From the NCBI GenBank assembly GCA_018798825.1, contig CP076356.1:124001-188000 (forward strand): DNA of 64,000 bases, written 5' to 3'. The position numbers and the translations under genes are program-made. Positions 35,596 to 44,831 of this stretch are shown piece by piece (within the stretch, counting starts at the first letter, position 1; every line of letters begins with the position of its first letter). The DNA is from Ochrobactrum sp. BTU1. Its GTDB lineage: Bacteria; Pseudomonadota; Alphaproteobacteria; Rhizobiales; Rhizobiaceae. The notes under the pieces are model-generated. The model made no database searches, was not told the DNA's origin, and was given only the letters and a program-made list of their open reading frames with translations.

Positions 35596-35807
35596 GGCAG
35601 GGGTCCGATTGATGACAGGTACTGCACGAGCAGACCATAGATGATGACAAAGGTGGCTATTTCGACCAGCGCCCGATAAGCGAACAGGCGATTGAGACCA
35701 GAGGCGGCGAACAGGAGGACCGCCGCGATGGTGGCGACCAGCGAGATGAACGCGAGAACCACGAGACCGGGTATGAGAACGCCTCCGAGATTGAGGTCAA
35801 TGATCAT
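35592..35807 (-). CDS. DUF1656 small membrane protein (AaeX-like)
   Basis: A 71-residue, two-helix membrane protein (MIIDLNLGGVLIPGLVVLAFIS, then RALVEIATFVIIYGLLVQYL). AaeX-type proteins accompany AaeA and AaeB. Start 35807 overlaps the end of the FUSC gene by 11 bases; the longer frame start is not needed. Function of the family is not established. Confidence 0.8.
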   Translation of the reverse strand: MIIDLNLGGVLIPGLVVLAFISLVATIAAVLLFAASGLNRLFAYRALVEIATFVIIYGLLVQYLSSIGPLP

Positions 35808-37911
35808 CGGTCTTGGCCCTCCCTTCCGCCGGGGAACCGACCGCGAACCGCAGGTCGATGAGCAGGTCGACAATCTGCTGGCGATTCCTGAGCGCGCTGT
35901 CCACCACCTTCTCGATCAAGATCTCTATCCGCTTCTCGATATCGAGGAAGTCAGAAGGCGTTGACTGCTTCCCACCACTGAAGAGCTTGGCGATGATTGA
36001 TAGAAGCTCTCTCAATTCGACGCGGGCGTCACCCTTGATCTGTGGGACCGTCTTGCGAAGCTGTCCGGCAACATGCCCGATGCGAAGATAGTGTAAAGCA
36101 TCGTCGAGCACGTCCGGATAGGCTGTGCCGGTCAGCTGTACCCTCGGCAGCAGCAAAGCCGTCCGATCGATCATAAGGCTTGTCCAGCGCGCTTCGTTCG
36201 ACGCATTCCCAAGCGCGCGTCGGCTAACGTCGCGGCGGCTCAAGCGAAGCAAGCGTTTAACAGCCCCATCAGCCGATACCGTCTGGAACAGGGACATGCT
36301 CACGCCGCCGAAGCCCACAGCCGCGAACAGAGCGATCACACTGTTGATTGAGGTGGCGAAGTCGCCGGTGTAGTAGGGGCCGAGCGTCGAGAGGATCGGA
36401 ATGGTCAGCGTGATGCCGAGCGCCATGAATGTTGTTTGAAGGCGTGCCTGCAAAGAGCCGGCAAACAGGAAAGCCGGGGCGAGCACGGCGACAAGAACCC
36501 CAAATTCCGAGACCTGGGGCAAGATGATAAAGCTATAGATGAGGCTGATTATGACCCCGTAGATGGAGCCCACGATATACTTGACGACAAAGGGCACAGG
36601 CGCATCGACGTTACCGAACAGGGTGCAGCAGACGCCGAGAATGGAGACGGCCATTCCGCCCTCCGGCCATGCCGTCCAGATCCAGAAGGCGCAGCCAATG
36701 AGAATGCCGATGACCGCGCCGAGCGCAGTGCGCCCCGCCATCCAGGTATCGCGGTGATAGATATATCCCTTCGCTCGCTTTGCCCCATGAAGTAACGTGG
36801 CATCGCGGGACGGCCCGGTCGCTGCGATGTTCCGCTCCAGCCTGTCGCAGTCCTGTAGCAGACCGACCATTTCCGCGAGGTGACCTGCCAGGTTGGCGGC
36901 AAGCCTGTCGCCGGGCATCGTAGCGTTGGCGCCAAACAACTTCTGGACTGATCGTGCGTGCGCGATGAGTTGAGCTGCGGTAGCCTCCCCTCCTTGCGGC
37001 TCGACGCTCGCAACCCAGGCCCTGACGTCCCCGACCAATGCGACGAGGTCATCAAGCGCATGTGCATCCACTATGCCAAGGGCCTGAACCCGATCTTCGA
37101 TCTCGGCCGCGAGCCACAGCAAACGAGCAAGCCGGTCATGGATATGATGCAGTATCTGCATTGGTGGTGTTGGAGCTGGATCATAGGGTAGATGCGTCGC
37201 AAGCCCCTTAATTGCTAACAAGTCCGCTGCGATTTGGTGGCGGTCGCGCCGGTTTTTTTCCGCATTTCCACTTAGTGCATCGCCTGCCAGCCGACGAGCG
37301 TCCCGCAGCGTGGCCGCCAGCTTGCCGGTGAACTGTCCTGTCATGCGTTTCGGCAAAATGTAGCGATGAATTAAGACGGCGCACAGAATCCCAATCGAGA
37401 TCTCCTGGACGCGCACCGACGCCGTTTCGAAAACCGCGCCTGGATCAAGAACACTCGGGAACCCGATCAAGCTCGCGGTATAGCCGGCAAGAACGAAGGC
37501 ATAAGCGCGTGGTGTGCGGTCAAGCAACGAGAAAAACAGGCACATGCCGATCCAGCCTGCAAGCACCGCGCTGCACATCATCGGGTCGTTGACGAAATTC
37601 GGGACGATCGTGACCGTCGCGACCGCGCCGACGAAGGTTCCAGCGAACCGATAGACTCCACGGCTTAAGGACGCCCCAGCAGATGTCTGCGAGACTATGT
37701 AGACGGTAATGATTGCCCAGAACGGCTTGGGAAGCCCGATACTCAACGAAATGTAGTAGGCAAACATTGCTGCGACAAAACTCTTGGCCGAAAACAGGAT
37801 CGCATCCGCGTCCGCCTTGATGATCGGCGTGCGCAGGAAGGTTGTTCCAGCTTGAAACACGGCTGCAACAGCCTTGTTTAAGAAGGTATTTATGGACGGC
37901 GCAGTATTCAT
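35797..37911 (-). CDS. FUSC-family efflux protein (AaeB-like)
   Basis: A 704-residue inner-membrane protein with two hydrophobic blocks (roughly 40-200 and 390-540) separated by a large cytoplasmic helical domain, the layout of AaeB/FUSC aromatic-acid exporters. FWAIITVYIVSQTSAGASLSRGVYRFAGTFVGAV is the characteristic FUSC segment. First gene of a three-gene leftward operon (aaeB-aaeX-aaeA order). Divergent from an AraC gene 65 bp away. Confidence 0.87.
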   Translation of the reverse strand: MNTAPSINTFLNKAVAAVFQAGTTFLRTPIIKADADAILFSAKSFVAAMFAYYISLSIGLPKPFWAIITVYIVSQTSAGASLSRGVYRFAGTFVGAVATVTIVPNFVNDPMMCSAVLAGWIGMCLFFSLLDRTPRAYAFVLAGYTASLIGFPSVLDPGAVFETASVRVQEISIGILCAVLIHRYILPKRMTGQFTGKLAATLRDARRLAGDALSGNAEKNRRDRHQIAADLLAIKGLATHLPYDPAPTPPMQILHHIHDRLARLLWLAAEIEDRVQALGIVDAHALDDLVALVGDVRAWVASVEPQGGEATAAQLIAHARSVQKLFGANATMPGDRLAANLAGHLAEMVGLLQDCDRLERNIAATGPSRDATLLHGAKRAKGYIYHRDTWMAGRTALGAVIGILIGCAFWIWTAWPEGGMAVSILGVCCTLFGNVDAPVPFVVKYIVGSIYGVIISLIYSFIILPQVSEFGVLVAVLAPAFLFAGSLQARLQTTFMALGITLTIPILSTLGPYYTGDFATSINSVIALFAAVGFGGVSMSLFQTVSADGAVKRLLRLSRRDVSRRALGNASNEARWTSLMIDRTALLLPRVQLTGTAYPDVLDDALHYLRIGHVAGQLRKTVPQIKGDARVELRELLSIIAKLFSGGKQSTPSDFLDIEKRIEILIEKVVDSALRNRQQIVDLLIDLRFAVGSPAEGRAKTDDH

Positions 37912-37950
37912 GCCGCCAGTTTTGCCCCATTTTCAAAGGCATATAAATTC

Positions 37951-37971
37951 GGTATTATGCCATAAAATACC
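37951..37971. promoter_or_regulatory. Inverted repeat in the aaeB-AraC intergenic gap
   Basis: GGTATT and AATACC are inverted with a nine-base AT-rich spacer, six bases before the AraC gene start and 40 bp from the FUSC start. Position suits an operator for the divergent genes. Confidence 0.5.
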
Positions 37972-37976
37972 TAAAA

Positions 37977-38792
37977 ATGGTCATTCTGATGTCTTTCGTG
38001 CGATCTGCTGTTTCCGTTTTCGATCCCGACCTTACCCTTTTGCCTGCAGTTGCTCACAAGCTGGATTTCGCGGAACATGAGGAGGAAGTACCTCTGCACG
38101 TACATCGCAAGGGGCAGTTAATCCTCACTCTACATGGAGCCGTCACCTGCGTGGCAGGAAACGAGATCTGGATCGTGCCTCCCAATTGCGGAGTCTGGAT
38201 TCCAGGCGGTTTGCCCCATAGTGCGCGCGCAACTGCCAATGCAAGGCTCAACTATCTGTTCGTCGAGCCGGGCGCAGCGAACCTGCCCGGAAACAGTTGC
38301 ACACTGTCGGTCTCCCCAATGATCCGCGAGATGGTCGATCGGCTTGCTCGCGAGCGTGCGGACTATCTCGCCGACAGCCATGCCGCGCGGATCGCGCGGG
38401 TGATCCTCGACGAACTTGCGCAGATGCCATATGAGCGGTTCAACCTGCCGATCTCAAACCATCCGAAGATCCGGGCAATGGCACACGCACTGACGATTGA
38501 ACCTTCAGATCGCAGCACGTTGAGCGATTGGGCGAAGCACCTTGCAATGAGCGACCGATCACTTGCGCGGCTGCTAATCCGCGAGACTGGGCTGACGTTC
38601 GGTCGCTGGAGACAGCAACTCCACCTCGTTGTCGCCCTTCGTGAACTGGCAAGTGGCGAGGCAGTGCAGAATGTTGCTGCCGAACTTGGATACGAGTCAG
38701 TGAACGCGTTCATCACGATGTTCAAGAAGGCCTTGGGCACCACGCCGGCGCAGTACTTTTCGCACCGAGTCACACCAATACAATCTCCTTAA
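37977..38792 (+). CDS. AraC-family regulator with cupin domain
   Basis: A 271-residue AraC/XylS-type regulator: N-terminal cupin with HVHRKGQLILTLHG and WIPGGLPHSA, and two C-terminal HTHs (LSDWAKHLAMSDRSLARLL; VQNVAAELGYESVNAFITMFKKALGTTPAQYF). The divergent aae-like operon is its likely target. ATG 37989 is an alternative start. Confidence 0.88.
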   Translation: MVILMSFVRSAVSVFDPDLTLLPAVAHKLDFAEHEEEVPLHVHRKGQLILTLHGAVTCVAGNEIWIVPPNCGVWIPGGLPHSARATANARLNYLFVEPGAANLPGNSCTLSVSPMIREMVDRLARERADYLADSHAARIARVILDELAQMPYERFNLPISNHPKIRAMAHALTIEPSDRSTLSDWAKHLAMSDRSLARLLIRETGLTFGRWRQQLHLVVALRELASGEAVQNVAAELGYESVNAFITMFKKALGTTPAQYFSHRVTPIQSP

Positions 38793-38891
38793 CACTGCGA
38801 GCGTTCGACGATGATATGGCAACATTCTCACGTGGCTCGTGGTGATATTCCACATGCATATTTGGGAAAACAGCGGCAGCCAGCACCGCTT

Positions 38892-39299
38892 CTACAGTTC
38901 GGATGACAAGCGTCCATCGCGTTGCGGCTCGCGGATAAATCGGTCAACGAGTTCATCGGTCCATTCCACATATTCGACGTGGAGGCCGTCTGCATGACGC
39001 GCATAAAGCATCCGCCCTGTAGGAACATCAACGAGCGGATGGGTAATGACTGCACCGCAAGCAAGCAACTCGGCTTCAATTGCCTCGATATCGCGCACGA
39101 TGACGGGTCCGTGGCTATCCCGAATTGGTGCGAGTGAGTCCTCCGTTCCCGCGACAATAAACATATCCCCAACACCGGCCAAATCCCATTCACCGAAGGG
39201 GAACCGCAAATGCGCTTTGCGGCCGTGAAGCCGTTCGAGGGTGGCCAGCGTCGCATCGCAGTCTGCCGAAAACATCCGTGCATAGGTTTTGAGGATCAT
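38892..39299 (-). CDS. VOC-family (glyoxalase-like) protein
   Basis: A 135-residue vicinal-oxygen-chelate protein with MILKTYARMFSADCDATLATLE at the start and RMLYARHADGLHVEYVEW at the end. Divergent from a TetR gene 76 bp away, which probably controls it. Reaction unknown. Confidence 0.8.
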   Translation of the reverse strand: MILKTYARMFSADCDATLATLERLHGRKAHLRFPFGEWDLAGVGDMFIVAGTEDSLAPIRDSHGPVIVRDIEAIEAELLACGAVITHPLVDVPTGRMLYARHADGLHVEYVEWTDELVDRFIREPQRDGRLSSEL

Positions 39300-39375
39300 T
39301 TCTCACCTTTTTTAACAATCACTACAGATCTAAACTCATTGACTCGCTGTGGTCAATGGTTCTTTAGTGATCGAT

Positions 39376-39975
39376 ATGAAACAGGAAAAGAATAAAGGTG
39401 GCCGCCCTCGCGGCTTTGACCGTGACGGTGCAATTGAGATAGCGATGCATCTCTTCTGGATGCACGGCTACGAGGGAGTTTCGCTTACCATGCTGACAGA
39501 AGCGGTTGGAATAGCGCCCCCCAGTCTATATGCCGCTTTCGGAAGCAAAGCCGGGTTATATCGCGAGGCTTTGGATCGTTACTTGGTGACGGCCGAATTT
39601 ACGCTTTCGCGTGGTGTCGAACGAGGGTTGACCCTCGATGAGGCTCTTTCGTATCTGTTCAACCAAGCAATTGAAAGAGTGACGGGCGAGCAGGGCGAAC
39701 GCGGCTGCATGGTTTCATTGGGATTGCTGGTCTGCCACCCAGATCACGGCGAATTGCGTAACGAGCTTGCCGCTCGCCGGCACGCTATGGCCGTAAGCCT
39801 TGATCATGACCTTCGGCGTTGGCTTCCAACAGCCCGTTGCGGAGAGGCTGCGCGTTTCCTCTGTGCTGTCCTGCAAGGTATTGCCGTTCAAGCCAAGGAC
39901 GGAGCGACTGTGCAGGATCTACGCGCCACGGCAGATATCGGTCGGGCGGCAGTTATGGCTATGGTTGCGGCGTAA
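39376..39975 (+). CDS. TetR-family transcriptional regulator
   Basis: A 199-residue TetR/AcrR-type repressor. The HTH region is DRDGAIEIAMHLFWMHGYEGVSLTMLTEAVGIAPPSLYAAFGSKAGLYREALDRY; the ligand domain has ERGCMVSLGLLVC, typical of the group with a redox-like or small-molecule pocket. ATG 39376 is preferred; GTG 39367 is possible. Divergent partner: the VOC gene. Confidence 0.87.
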   Translation: MKQEKNKGGRPRGFDRDGAIEIAMHLFWMHGYEGVSLTMLTEAVGIAPPSLYAAFGSKAGLYREALDRYLVTAEFTLSRGVERGLTLDEALSYLFNQAIERVTGEQGERGCMVSLGLLVCHPDHGELRNELAARRHAMAVSLDHDLRRWLPTARCGEAARFLCAVLQGIAVQAKDGATVQDLRATADIGRAAVMAMVAA

Positions 39976-39982
39976 CGGGGCG

Positions 39983-40051
39983 CGGAGTGTCGGTTCTGCT
40001 TTTTCTTCGGTTCGCAATCGACATGCTGAACGCATGAAAGTTCGAAAGTGA
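39983..40051 (+). pseudogene. C-terminal stub of an antitoxin
   Basis: In the frame ending TGA 40049-40051 the last 18 residues (SAFSSVRNRHAERMKVRK) look like the tail of a small antitoxin; GTGA joins it to the toxin start. No start codon or DNA-binding part is present before it. Confidence 0.4.
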
Positions 40052-40356
40052 TCTGTAGCAGAGTTGTCTTATCGCCTGAGGCGGAGGAAGATCTTTTGGG
40101 TCCTTATGACTGGACAGCCGAAAGAGCTTCGCCTCAGACTGCGCTGGGATCCATGGACAGGCTGGAAAATTATACTCGCAGCTTTGACGAGGCTTCTAAG
40201 CGCGGCACTTTGCATGACGGTATACGTGAAGGGCTGCGAACCGTTGACTTTGAACGCAGAGTTACGATAGCCTTCAATGCCACTGAACAAGAGGTTGTTG
40301 TGCTAGGTTTCTTTTATGGCGGCCAAAATTGGCAAGAAGCCTTATCTGAACATTGA
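40048..40356 (+). CDS. RelE/ParE-superfamily toxin, apparently without antitoxin
   Basis: A 102-residue RelE/ParE-fold protein: LSPEAEEDLLGPYDWTAER, the basic middle HDGIREGLRTVDFERRVTIAF and VVVLGFFYGGQNWQEAL. ParE members poison gyrase; RelE members cleave mRNA; the sequence does not decide. GTG start is tied to an 18-codon antitoxin stub by GTGA. Either an antitoxin acts from elsewhere or the toxin is inactive. Confidence 0.8.
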   Translation: MICSRVVLSPEAEEDLLGPYDWTAERASPQTALGSMDRLENYTRSFDEASKRGTLHDGIREGLRTVDFERRVTIAFNATEQEVVVLGFFYGGQNWQEALSEH

Positions 40357-40428
40357 AGTCGTGATTATTTTTCTTGGCGGTTATCTGGAAAGAGAGCCGG
40401 TCGTGTCTGCTGGGAATGGATCGATACG

Positions 40429-40484
40429 GTTCTTGACTTTAAACCAAACACAAAAGCACTGCCTACAAATCTGCTCCGATTACC
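40429..40484 (+). repeat. Dispersed ~55-bp repeat, copy 2
   Basis: Matches 23341-23396 (TTCTTGACTT, AACCAAA, CAAAAGCACT, CCTACAAATCTGC). It lies 73 bp after the orphan toxin. Confidence 0.65.
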
Positions 40485-40741
40485 CGCAACTGGCCGTTTC
40501 GCGTCACGCCGCCTTTTGCAGACCTCGGGTAGGGAGGCGTGTGAGGTTGTTGTAATGGTCAACAGTTATCAGCATTCAGGCTGCGGACAAATTCATAGGG
40601 CGTCGGTTTCTAATAACGACGTGACATCTATTTCATGCCGTAGCTTGATAAGCCGCAGAACCGATCAAAAAATTGCGTTTGGCAATATAAAACTGTTTGC
40701 ACTGTAGGATGATCAGTTGTGCAGTATTCCGGCCGCGACCA

Positions 40742-42586
40742 TCAACTGACGGTTGGTGAGATTCTCAACACCCGAAGCGCATTGAGGATGACAGTGACAT
40801 CGATCGCCTCCTGGAGCAATGCACCTTGGACAGGCAATAGATAACCCAACGCTGCTACGGTCATTGCGATCACTGAAAGTCCGATACCCACCACAACACT
40901 TTCGATGGCAATGCGCCTTGAGCGCTTCGCAATCTCCATCCCAATTCGAAGGCTTTCTAGTCTGTCAACAAGAAGAACAATATCGGCGGCCTCCGCCGAC
41001 GCTGCTGCTCCCCTAGCACCCATCGCAACGCCGACGTCCGCTGCGGCAAGCGCAGGCGCGTCGTTGACCCCGTCTCCGACCATCATTACGAGACCGTTCT
41101 TGCGCTCGCTGAGTACGGTCAGTACCTTTTGACCGGGTGAAAGTTCGGAGTAGATTGCATCGAGCCCCAGCCCCTTAGTGATGCGTCTGGCCACCGCAGC
41201 GCGGTCGCCTGTCGCAAGCACTATGCGCTTCACGCCGACCTTGCGTATACCGCCTAACGTGGCGATCACATCGCCGCGCAAAGGATCGGCCATGACGATA
41301 TAGCCAGCAAGTCTGTCGTTTATTGCGACTGCAACCAGGACTGCGCCAGCTTCTGTACTGGGGATTTCTGTAAGCTTTGGGTTGACTTGTCTCTCAACAA
41401 AGCTGGTTCCTCCGACAATGACACTTTTGTCATCGACCCGGCCAGTCACACCATCACCGGCCAGTTCGCTAACGTCAGTCGGTAGTACAATTTCTATGCC
41501 GCGATTCTGAGCGGCCAGTACCAGAGCCTGTGCCATCGGATGTTTGGACACTTGGTCAAGTGAGGCGGCAAGCCGCAAAATCTCATTTTCATTGAAGCCA
41601 GGCTCGACGTGGATTGAGGTGATCTGCGGGCGGCCATCGGTCAGCGTGCCAGTCTTATCCAGCACCAGCGTATTTATACGAGCCATACTCTCTAATGCAC
41701 GAGAGCCTTTTACCAGCACACCGAAATGAGCGGAGCGCGACAGTCCCGCAACAAGAGCGACGGGCACCGCCAGGATGAGAGGACATGGCGTCGCCACGAC
41801 AAGAACTGCTACTGACCTTATTGGGTCCCCAGTAAACCACCACGCGGCGAAGGCGATCAAGACGGTAATGATCATAAAGCCGACAGACCATTGATCCGCC
41901 AGCCTCGACATTGGAGCCTTAGAATTTTGGGCTTCTTCTACGAGGTGTACGATGCCAGCGTAGGTGCTATCTTTTGCTTCGTATCTGGCAATGATGTCAA
42001 ATGCGTCACCAGCATTCATTGATCCGCTCAGCACATCTGCTCCTGCCGCAAGTGAGACCGGAAGTGACTCTCCCGTAAGTGCAGCCGTGTTTACGAAGGC
42101 TTTTACGGAAGCGATATTTCCGTCGACGGGGATGACCTCGCCCTGCCGGATGAGCAGACGGTCACCCGGACGAACAACATCGACGTCAGTCTCTTCGAGA
42201 TGGTCATCGATATAACGCATTGTGGTTCGCGGCACACGAGACAGCAAAGCATGCATCTCACGACGTGCCCGTCCTTCAGCAGAGCTCTCAAGAAAGCCTC
42301 CGCCAGTATACATTAGGGCGACAATCGAAGCCGCGAGTGTTTCCCCAACAAGAAGAGCCGCCGACATGGACATCGCAGCAACGATATCCAGTCCAAATTC
42401 TCCTCGCCATAAGCTGCGGATGATATCGATGAACAACGACAAAAGTACGGGCAACGTGGCAAGTGTCCAAGCGATCCGTGCACTTTGCGTGTAATTTAAC
42501 AGATGTAAGCTGAGCCCGATACCTAGCCCGCAGAGTGCAACCATAAAAAGGCCGGCTTTAAATCTGTCTTTGGCCGAGCGTTGCAT
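40742..42586 (-). CDS. P1B-type heavy-metal ATPase
   Basis: A 614-residue metal-exporting ATPase. Actuator TGES near 171-174, phosphorylation motif DKTGTLTDG with Asp310, and GDGVNDAPALAAADVGVAMG for the hinge. The intramembrane metal site reads TPCPL (266-270), the TPC variant and not CPC or SPC. No N-terminal HMA domain. Probable substrates are divalent ions such as Zn, Co or Ni; not decidable by sequence. No metalloregulator is adjacent. Confidence 0.88.
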   Translation of the reverse strand: MQRSAKDRFKAGLFMVALCGLGIGLSLHLLNYTQSARIAWTLATLPVLLSLFIDIIRSLWRGEFGLDIVAAMSMSAALLVGETLAASIVALMYTGGGFLESSAEGRARREMHALLSRVPRTTMRYIDDHLEETDVDVVRPGDRLLIRQGEVIPVDGNIASVKAFVNTAALTGESLPVSLAAGADVLSGSMNAGDAFDIIARYEAKDSTYAGIVHLVEEAQNSKAPMSRLADQWSVGFMIITVLIAFAAWWFTGDPIRSVAVLVVATPCPLILAVPVALVAGLSRSAHFGVLVKGSRALESMARINTLVLDKTGTLTDGRPQITSIHVEPGFNENEILRLAASLDQVSKHPMAQALVLAAQNRGIEIVLPTDVSELAGDGVTGRVDDKSVIVGGTSFVERQVNPKLTEIPSTEAGAVLVAVAINDRLAGYIVMADPLRGDVIATLGGIRKVGVKRIVLATGDRAAVARRITKGLGLDAIYSELSPGQKVLTVLSERKNGLVMMVGDGVNDAPALAAADVGVAMGARGAAASAEAADIVLLVDRLESLRIGMEIAKRSRRIAIESVVVGIGLSVIAMTVAALGYLLPVQGALLQEAIDVTVILNALRVLRISPTVS

Positions 42587-42701
42587 TGCTCACGTCTCCC
42601 CAGCGCGTCGAATGAATGGACTATAAAGGATATTCTCCCACCTCACACTGACTACGATCAATTGTGGTCATGAAACTTGCATCAATAATTAGACGCCACC
42701 G

Positions 42702-43005
42702 TTAAACCGCCATACCGAGCAGAGCGTCGATACTGGCCGTGATTGCCATAGCCAGTACTCCAAAAAGGTAACACGCACGGTCCGCTTTAATCACACTGGC
42801 TCCTCCCGCATTGACGCCAATTCTTCCTAGAAACGCCGGAAACAACAAGGAAGAGATAGCAACGGCGTAAAACAAGATCGATGCAGGTGCGAAAACGACC
42901 GCTAATAAGGGTAGGGCAGCCCCGACCGAAAACGTCGCCTGATTGCACTGGCCTAGGTTCCTTGTCTTCAACGATCACCAATTCGTCACGAGCATGTGCT
43001 TTCAA
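42702..43005 (-). pseudogene. VIT/CCC1-family transporter remnant
   Basis: KAHARDELVIVEDKEPRPVQ is in one minus frame (42945-43005) and TFSVGAALPLLAVVFAPASILFYAVAISSLLFPAFLGRIG, then GGASVIKADRACYLFGVLAMAITASIDALLG in another. Together these are the C-terminal third of a VIT1/CCC1-like iron/manganese transporter, broken by a frameshift and lacking the N-terminal part. Confidence 0.75.
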
Positions 43006-43134
43006 AGTGATTGTGCGAGGTCAGTTGTATTGCCACCTGCCGCGGCAGTTCGATCGTCTCCGGCGATTGAACTTTTGTCTTTTTTGTTATTGTTTCAACG
43101 CACGTCCGGAGAAAATGGCGTTGTTAGAGCAGAC

Positions 43135-43166
43135 TTGAAAACTTTGTCATTATACATTATAGTATA
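43135..43166 (+). promoter_or_regulatory. bigR-operon promoter with BigR-type operator
   Basis: TTGAAA (43135-43140), 17 bases, TATAGT (43158-43163). The palindrome TATAC-ATTATA-GTATA (43151-43166) covers the -10 box, as described for BigR, which blocks polymerase there until oxidised by sulfide-derived persulfides. Confidence 0.7.
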
Positions 43167-43194
43167 TTATATAACATTAATGTTGGAGGCATAG

Positions 43195-44493
43195 ATGCCC
43201 GTCATCAAAATTTCCGAGAAGTTGTCGGTATCATCACAGCCAAGCTCGGAAGAACTCAGCCTATTAGATCAAAGCGGCGTAAAATCACTGATTAACAACC
43301 GTCCCGACAATGAGGATGCAGACCAAACCGGAAACCAGGCCGAATGCGATATAGTCCAGAAGATTGGTCTTTCCTATGCTTTCATTCCGGTAACGATGAA
43401 TGCGATCACTGAAGCCGACGTTCGAGCGTTTCAGAAGGCGGTCGAAGAAGCCGAAGGTCTCGTGCGCGCGCACTGCAAAACAGGTGCCCGTTCGCTCAGC
43501 CTTTATCTTATCGGTGAGGTACTGGACGGACGCATGTCTGCTGAAGACGTCGTGCCATTCGGACATCAGCTCGGCTTTGATACCAGCGTTGCGGCATCGT
43601 GGCTTGAGCGCTTTACTGACCAAAGACCGCGAGTAAAAGGCTTTTTCGATAAGCGAACCTCCAGTGTTCAGTACGTGGTGTCCGATCCGACAACCGGCAT
43701 GTGCGCAATTGTAGATCCCGTTCTCGACTTTGATGAAAAGTCGGGGTCTACGGCGACGATCAATGCAGACGCAGTTCTCGATTACGTCCGTAATAGTGGC
43801 CTGACTGTCGAATGGATTCTCGACACGCATCCACACGCCGACCACTTTTCCGCCGCTCAGTACCTTAAGAAGAAAACCGGCGCAAAGACGGCGATAGGCG
43901 AGCATGTAATTAACGTCCAGAAGCTGTGGAAGGAGATATATAACTGGCCCGAACTAGCCACAGATGGCTCGCAATGGGATCGGCTTTATGCCGATGGTGA
44001 GACGTTCAAGGTTGGGTCTATCGATGCCAAAGTTATGTTCTCGCCCGGGCATACCCTCGCCTCTATCACTTACGTGGTTGGCGACGCAGCTTTTGTCCAT
44101 GACACAATCTTCATGCCCGACAGCGGGACGGCTCGCGCGGATTTCCCTGGCGGTGATGCGAGAGCGTTATGGAAGTCGATCCAGAATGTCCTAACACTTC
44201 CCGATGAGACGCGGACATTCACCGGACACGATTACCAGCCGGGCGGCCGTACTCCACGTTGGGAGAGCACTGTAGCGGACCAAAGAAACTTCAACTCGCA
44301 CCTTGTTGGCAACACGGAAGAAACATTCGTTGCATTACGGAACGAGCGCGACAAAACGCTACCAATGCCTAAGCTCATCTTGCATGCGCTACAGGTAAAC
44401 ATATGCGGCGGGCGACTGCCTGAGCCGGAAGCCAACGGTAAACGTTATTTGAGGTTTCCACTGGACGCGCTGGAAGGGGCTGCATGGGAATGA
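43195..44493 (+). CDS. blh: Blh: DUF442-MBL fusion, sulfur transferase / persulfide dioxygenase
   Basis: A 432-residue fusion. Residues 1-135 are a DUF442/TIGR01244 phosphatase-rhodanese-like domain with active-site loop HCKTGARS (Cys94). From about 150 there is a metallo-beta-lactamase domain with THPHADH (211-217), SPGHT and TGHDY, as in ETHE1-type persulfide dioxygenases. Blh lowers H2S stress in rhizobia and plant pathogens. GGAGG stands seven bases before ATG 43195. It leads a four-gene unit with bigR and two YeeE/PmpAB genes. Confidence 0.9.
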   Translation: MPVIKISEKLSVSSQPSSEELSLLDQSGVKSLINNRPDNEDADQTGNQAECDIVQKIGLSYAFIPVTMNAITEADVRAFQKAVEEAEGLVRAHCKTGARSLSLYLIGEVLDGRMSAEDVVPFGHQLGFDTSVAASWLERFTDQRPRVKGFFDKRTSSVQYVVSDPTTGMCAIVDPVLDFDEKSGSTATINADAVLDYVRNSGLTVEWILDTHPHADHFSAAQYLKKKTGAKTAIGEHVINVQKLWKEIYNWPELATDGSQWDRLYADGETFKVGSIDAKVMFSPGHTLASITYVVGDAAFVHDTIFMPDSGTARADFPGGDARALWKSIQNVLTLPDETRTFTGHDYQPGGRTPRWESTVADQRNFNSHLVGNTEETFVALRNERDKTLPMPKLILHALQVNICGGRLPEPEANGKRYLRFPLDALEGAAWE

Positions 44494-44831
44494 CCTTGAA
44501 TAGCATGGCAATGATGAAAGCTAAATTATCGTCTGCAGAACTATCTCTGCGCGCAGGCGAAGTGGCAGATCTGCTTAAGACACTGTCGCATCCAGCGCGT
44601 CTGATGATCGTATGCAGCCTGGTGGAGAGCGAATACTCCGTAAGCGAACTTGAGGAAAAAACCGGGGTGCATCAACCGCACCTTTCTCAGCATCTAACGG
44701 TGTTGCGCAACTCCGGGATAGTCGAGACACGACGCGATGGAAAACAGATTTTTTATCGCCTCACAGAAGACAAGGTGGCGCAACTGGTCGCCGCCCTTTA
44801 TGAAATCTTTTGCGTGGAGAACGTAGAATGA
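44484..44831 (+). CDS. bigR: BigR: sulfide-responsive ArsR-family repressor
   Basis: A 115-residue ArsR-type regulator with ETRRDGKQIFYRL wing and the recognition helix SELEEKTGVHQPHLSQHLTVLRNSG. Cysteines in MIVCSL and EIFCVE are spaced as the redox pair of BigR/SqrR, which forms a disulfide or polysulfide bridge. It overlaps the end of blh and the start of pmpA. It should repress the promoter at 43135. Confidence 0.88.
   Translation: MGMTLNSMAMMKAKLSSAELSLRAGEVADLLKTLSHPARLMIVCSLVESEYSVSELEEKTGVHQPHLSQHLTVLRNSGIVETRRDGKQIFYRLTEDKVAQLVAALYEIFCVENVE

Noticed and set aside
43285-43905. Minus-strand frame of 206 codons
   Set aside because: Antisense to blh, which has a clear active site in both domains.
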